The notes beneath the pieces were generated by a model, which was given only the letters and a program-made list of their open reading frames with translations, ran no database searches and was not told the DNA's origin. DNA of 64,000 nt, from positions 1,984,001 through 2,048,000 of the forward strand of contig NZ_KI911560.1 of assembly GCF_000515275.1 (NCBI RefSeq), written 5' to 3'. Below, piece after piece: positions 62,015-64,000 of the stretch. The position numbers and the translations under genes are program-made. Numbering within the stretch: the stretch's first letter is position 1; each line of letters starts with the position of its first letter. The DNA is from Methylophilus sp. 5. GTDB lineage: Bacteria > Pseudomonadota > Gammaproteobacteria > Burkholderiales > Methylophilaceae.

Positions 62015-62575
62015 ATGTTAGCTGAATCATTTGCAACATTAGTTTCATTAATTGGCCAATACTTCTCGGAGAAAGAGTCCCGTGACCAAGTGGAATTTAA
62101 TGACTTCATGGCGTGGCTAATTAAGAAAAACCACCACCAAGTTAAAACTCTTATTGACCAAAATATTGGTGCTACTAATGAACTAAGATCTTTGTTAAAA
62201 GAAGATCATAAAATGATCTCTGAAAAGTTGGAAAAAATCGAACGAGCAATTACATCCTATGCTAGTACTATCCAAGGTTTTGATTCTCTTGCTAAGGCAA
62301 TAAATCCAACTGCTTCTTTATCTAAGCAGGCTGTAAGTATTTTGGAGCAGTTCCGGGATGCCAGAGCTACCAGGGCGTTGGAAATGAAATTACACGGATT
62401 TTCAATTTTCCAATTTACTGATGCGAGTGGAAAATTAGACTTATCAGAACCACAATTTGCGGCCGATGATTTCAATCAATTGATTAAGCTTGGTCTTTTG
62501 CTACATGAGTACAATGGAAAGGGTGGTAGCATTTACGTGCTCACACGCGCCGCTTCAGATTTGGTGAAAAATTAA
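62015..62575 (+). CDS. coiled-coil protein, third gene of ATPase operon
   Basis: The 186-residue product begins MLAESFATLVSLIGQYFSEK and has a coiled coil (about 45–95, LRSLLKEDHKMISEKLEKIERAI is part) and a C-terminal winged-helix-like region ending GGSIYVLTRAASDLVKN. I start at the ATG at 62,015, 2 bp after the ATPase stop; the open frame extends back into the ATPase gene. It is probably a DNA-binding or regulatory partner of the ATPase. I do not recognise the family. Confidence 0.75.
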   Translation: MLAESFATLVSLIGQYFSEKESRDQVEFNDFMAWLIKKNHHQVKTLIDQNIGATNELRSLLKEDHKMISEKLEKIERAITSYASTIQGFDSLAKAINPTASLSKQAVSILEQFRDARATRALEMKLHGFSIFQFTDASGKLDLSEPQFAADDFNQLIKLGLLLHEYNGKGGSIYVLTRAASDLVKN

Positions 62576-62580
62576 TACAT

Positions 62581-63411
62581 TCAATGCCGTTTTTGATTGT
62601 TAATATATGGCTTGGCAGCATCTAGGGCGCGCGTAAATCCCTCTGTCATGGTTTCCTCGAGAAACCAAACTGACACAAGGTGAAAGGCTTCATTATAAGG
62701 AATTTTGAAAGTGTCGCTAATTGAGGCAGCACATTCAGGTATGGTTAGTGCGTGTCGGGCTCCAACAAACTTCCACAAACAATCTATCAAATTTATGGAT
62801 TGCGCAGTATATGCTGTAGCCAGTTTTCTTCTTGCTAAGACTTCAGCCTCATCCAATTTGCAACAACCGATTAAGAATTTTCCTTGACTGGTAACTCCTT
62901 CGTATATCCATCCTTGGAAAATATTTATATGTTGGGAATATCTATGAAAGTGAGGGTGGATTGAGTCAAAAGCATCAGCAGATATAGGATAGCTTTGGAT
63001 AGGTAAGTGTCTATTTCTTAAGGGGTCAAAAAGTCCCTTGTAAGTATTACATTGCTTACATGTTATGACTAAGTTCAGAGGTTCATATGTAAATGCACTG
63101 TATCCATTAGTATGCCTTCGGTCTTTATAAGCTGAACTGACGCGTTTATTTTGGGTACGAGTCTTGGATGGATTTTTGGGCAGTATATGATCAAGCTCGC
63201 GAATTCCATTTTCATCAGACATGATTGGAATCTGGCAATACGCACATCGCCAATTTTGTAAGTCTAATAGCTGCTTGCGATAAGCTATGATGCTCGGTAT
63301 CAAAGTAGTCCAATCCTGCCCCTGTGATGATCTGACCGACATTAACAAACCAGGATCTATGGTTGAGATATCCACTTGTTCACAAAGTGCAACCTTATCA
63401 TTTATTATCAT
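62581..63411 (-). CDS. ptuB: HNH endonuclease of a Septu-like pair (PtuB-like)
   Basis: The 276-residue protein has an HNH nuclease domain (about 50–125): CAYC (Cys56, Cys59), ELDHILPK (Asp74, His75), and NLVITCKQCNTYKG (Cys118, Cys121) with the closing Asn. The rest is helical. It overlaps the upstream ATPase gene by 14 bp, the order of ptuA–ptuB in Septu defence, where PtuA and PtuB form a nuclease complex. The same pair is also found next to some retrons, which cannot be excluded because the upstream region lies outside the window. It is convergent with the three-gene operon. Confidence 0.85.
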   Translation of the reverse strand: MIINDKVALCEQVDISTIDPGLLMSVRSSQGQDWTTLIPSIIAYRKQLLDLQNWRCAYCQIPIMSDENGIRELDHILPKNPSKTRTQNKRVSSAYKDRRHTNGYSAFTYEPLNLVITCKQCNTYKGLFDPLRNRHLPIQSYPISADAFDSIHPHFHRYSQHINIFQGWIYEGVTSQGKFLIGCCKLDEAEVLARRKLATAYTAQSINLIDCLWKFVGARHALTIPECAASISDTFKIPYNEAFHLVSVWFLEETMTEGFTRALDAAKPYINNQKRH

Positions 63412-64000
63412 TTTTATTTACATCTTTAACCGCTGTGAGAATCGACTCTAATACATTTCTCATTGAGTCATGGACAGGTAAATTTTGAGCTTCGTTAAAT
63501 AACTCCACAGCTAATGGCATTAACTCCTTTGAGTTGCTACTTATTCCCTCTCGAATTAGACCTAATGCATAATTGGCTTTTTGGATTAAATCTGGAGCTC
63601 TAGTAGAGTCCATTCCAAAAATATCCTGATACACATCATTTGAGTTCCATCCATATCCAATTTCAATAGGCTTTGGATTGACTACGTTTCCAGTTTTTGA
63701 AAGCTCTAAAGGGTCTGCGGTCAATGAGATGATGTTACCTATAGAGTCAGATATTCCAGATGCTATAAATGCGGAGTGGGTCGCGATTATTGCATGGCAT
63801 TTGTTTTGAGATTCAAGAGCCGTGACTAACATTGAAATATAGTCTCTCTGCCAATTAGGATGCAGACTATTTTCTGGTTCATCTATTAGTACAAGAGAGT
63901 TATCCTCAAGCTCTAATGTCAGTCCAACAAGGCTTGATAACCAATTCCATTGACCTGAACTTAAATCACTTTCAGTGTAAATCTCACCAACCACTTGGCT
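63398..64000 (-). CDS. ptuA: AAA ATPase of a Septu-like pair (PtuA-like), 5' truncated by window
   Basis: Only the C-terminal ~200 residues are visible and the frame runs off the window end. The signature DLSSGQWNWLSSLVGL, Walker B LVLIDEPENSLHPNWQ and switch IIATHSAFIASG fit the AAA_21/PtuA-type ABC ATPase family. The stop overlaps ptuB. The missing part must hold Walker A and the start. Confidence 0.82.
   Translation of the reverse strand, partial: SQVVGEIYTESDLSSGQWNWLSSLVGLTLELEDNSLVLIDEPENSLHPNWQRDYISMLVTALESQNKCHAIIATHSAFIASGISDSIGNIISLTADPLELSKTGNVVNPKPIEIGYGWNSNDVYQDIFGMDSTRAPDLIQKANYALGLIREGISSNSKELMPLAVELFNEAQNLPVHDSMRNVLESILTAVKDVNKNDNK

Larger units (their letters stand above)
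25101..64000. mobile_element. Tn7-like transposon (one end and at least 38.9 kb of its body)
   Basis: The element starts at TGT (25,101) with a repeat array typical of TnsB sites, followed by tnsA, tnsB, tnsC and two tniQ genes. Base composition turns visibly more A+T-rich at the same point. I could not find a second end carrying the inverse repeats, so the right boundary is placed at the window edge only as a minimum. That all genes to the right are cargo is inference. No Cas genes are visible, so it is not evidently a CRISPR-guided transposon. Confidence 0.72.

Noticed and set aside
31060..64000. Search for the opposite transposon end (inverse of the 21-bp repeat)
   Set aside because: No cluster of gttaccaacttt-like sites was found by eye, so no second boundary is reported.

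Overview
The window looks like a chromosome segment of a methylotrophic betaproteobacterium (Methylophilaceae: Methylophilus, Methylovorus or Methylotenera type). I infer this from the gene order lolB–ispE–tRNA-Gln–prs–rplY–pth, the ubiE–ubiJ–ubiB cluster, a CHASE-PAS-GGDEF-EAL protein and the style of the proteins. No rRNA or species marker is present, so the genus is an inference.

Region 1 (1–25,100) is core chromosome. It holds a c-di-GMP protein cut by the window start; pth, rplY, prs, tRNA-Gln(UUG), ispE, lolB and a TPR protein on the minus strand, with a carbonic-anhydrase-fold protein between ispE and lolB; a four-gene ABC-2/gliding-type export cluster followed by mutM; a second diguanylate cyclase; a sodium:solute symporter; a ubiquinone-synthesis operon; a bacterial dynamin-like GTPase; and rpoH. 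rpoH has a good CIRCE (HrcA) operator and apparently starts at a rare AUU codon. The carbonic anhydrase domain has lost two of its three zinc ligands.

Region 2 (25,101 to at least 64,000) is more A+T-rich and begins with a clear Tn7-like transposon end: TGT followed by three 21-bp-spaced copies of a TnsB-site-like repeat, about 90 bp upstream of rpoH. Just inside are an unknown protein, a small HTH protein, tnsA–tnsB–tnsC, a tniQ with its own XRE regulator, a second tniQ and a ProQ/FinO RNA chaperone. No second end was found, so the element probably runs past the window and everything to its right is likely cargo.

The cargo has four parts. (a) A complete type I secretion locus: ABC exporter, a 3,882-residue RTX/subtilase/P-domain protein, HlyD-type adaptor and TolC-type outer-membrane protein. 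(b) An orphan HTH protein and a PEP-CTERM protein. (c) A patatin phospholipase divergent from a ubiquitin-like / E2-E1 fusion / DUF6527 operon. (d) After an IS3 remnant, a probable defence island: an unknown 396-residue protein, a three-gene operon around a Rad50-like ATPase, and a Septu-like ATPase/HNH pair whose ATPase is cut by the window end.

The best candidates for undescribed biology are the patatin plus ubiquitin-like conjugation locus without a CD-NTase, the three-gene Rad50-like operon, the two-TniQ Tn7-like element sitting beside rpoH, and the unusual start and control of rpoH.
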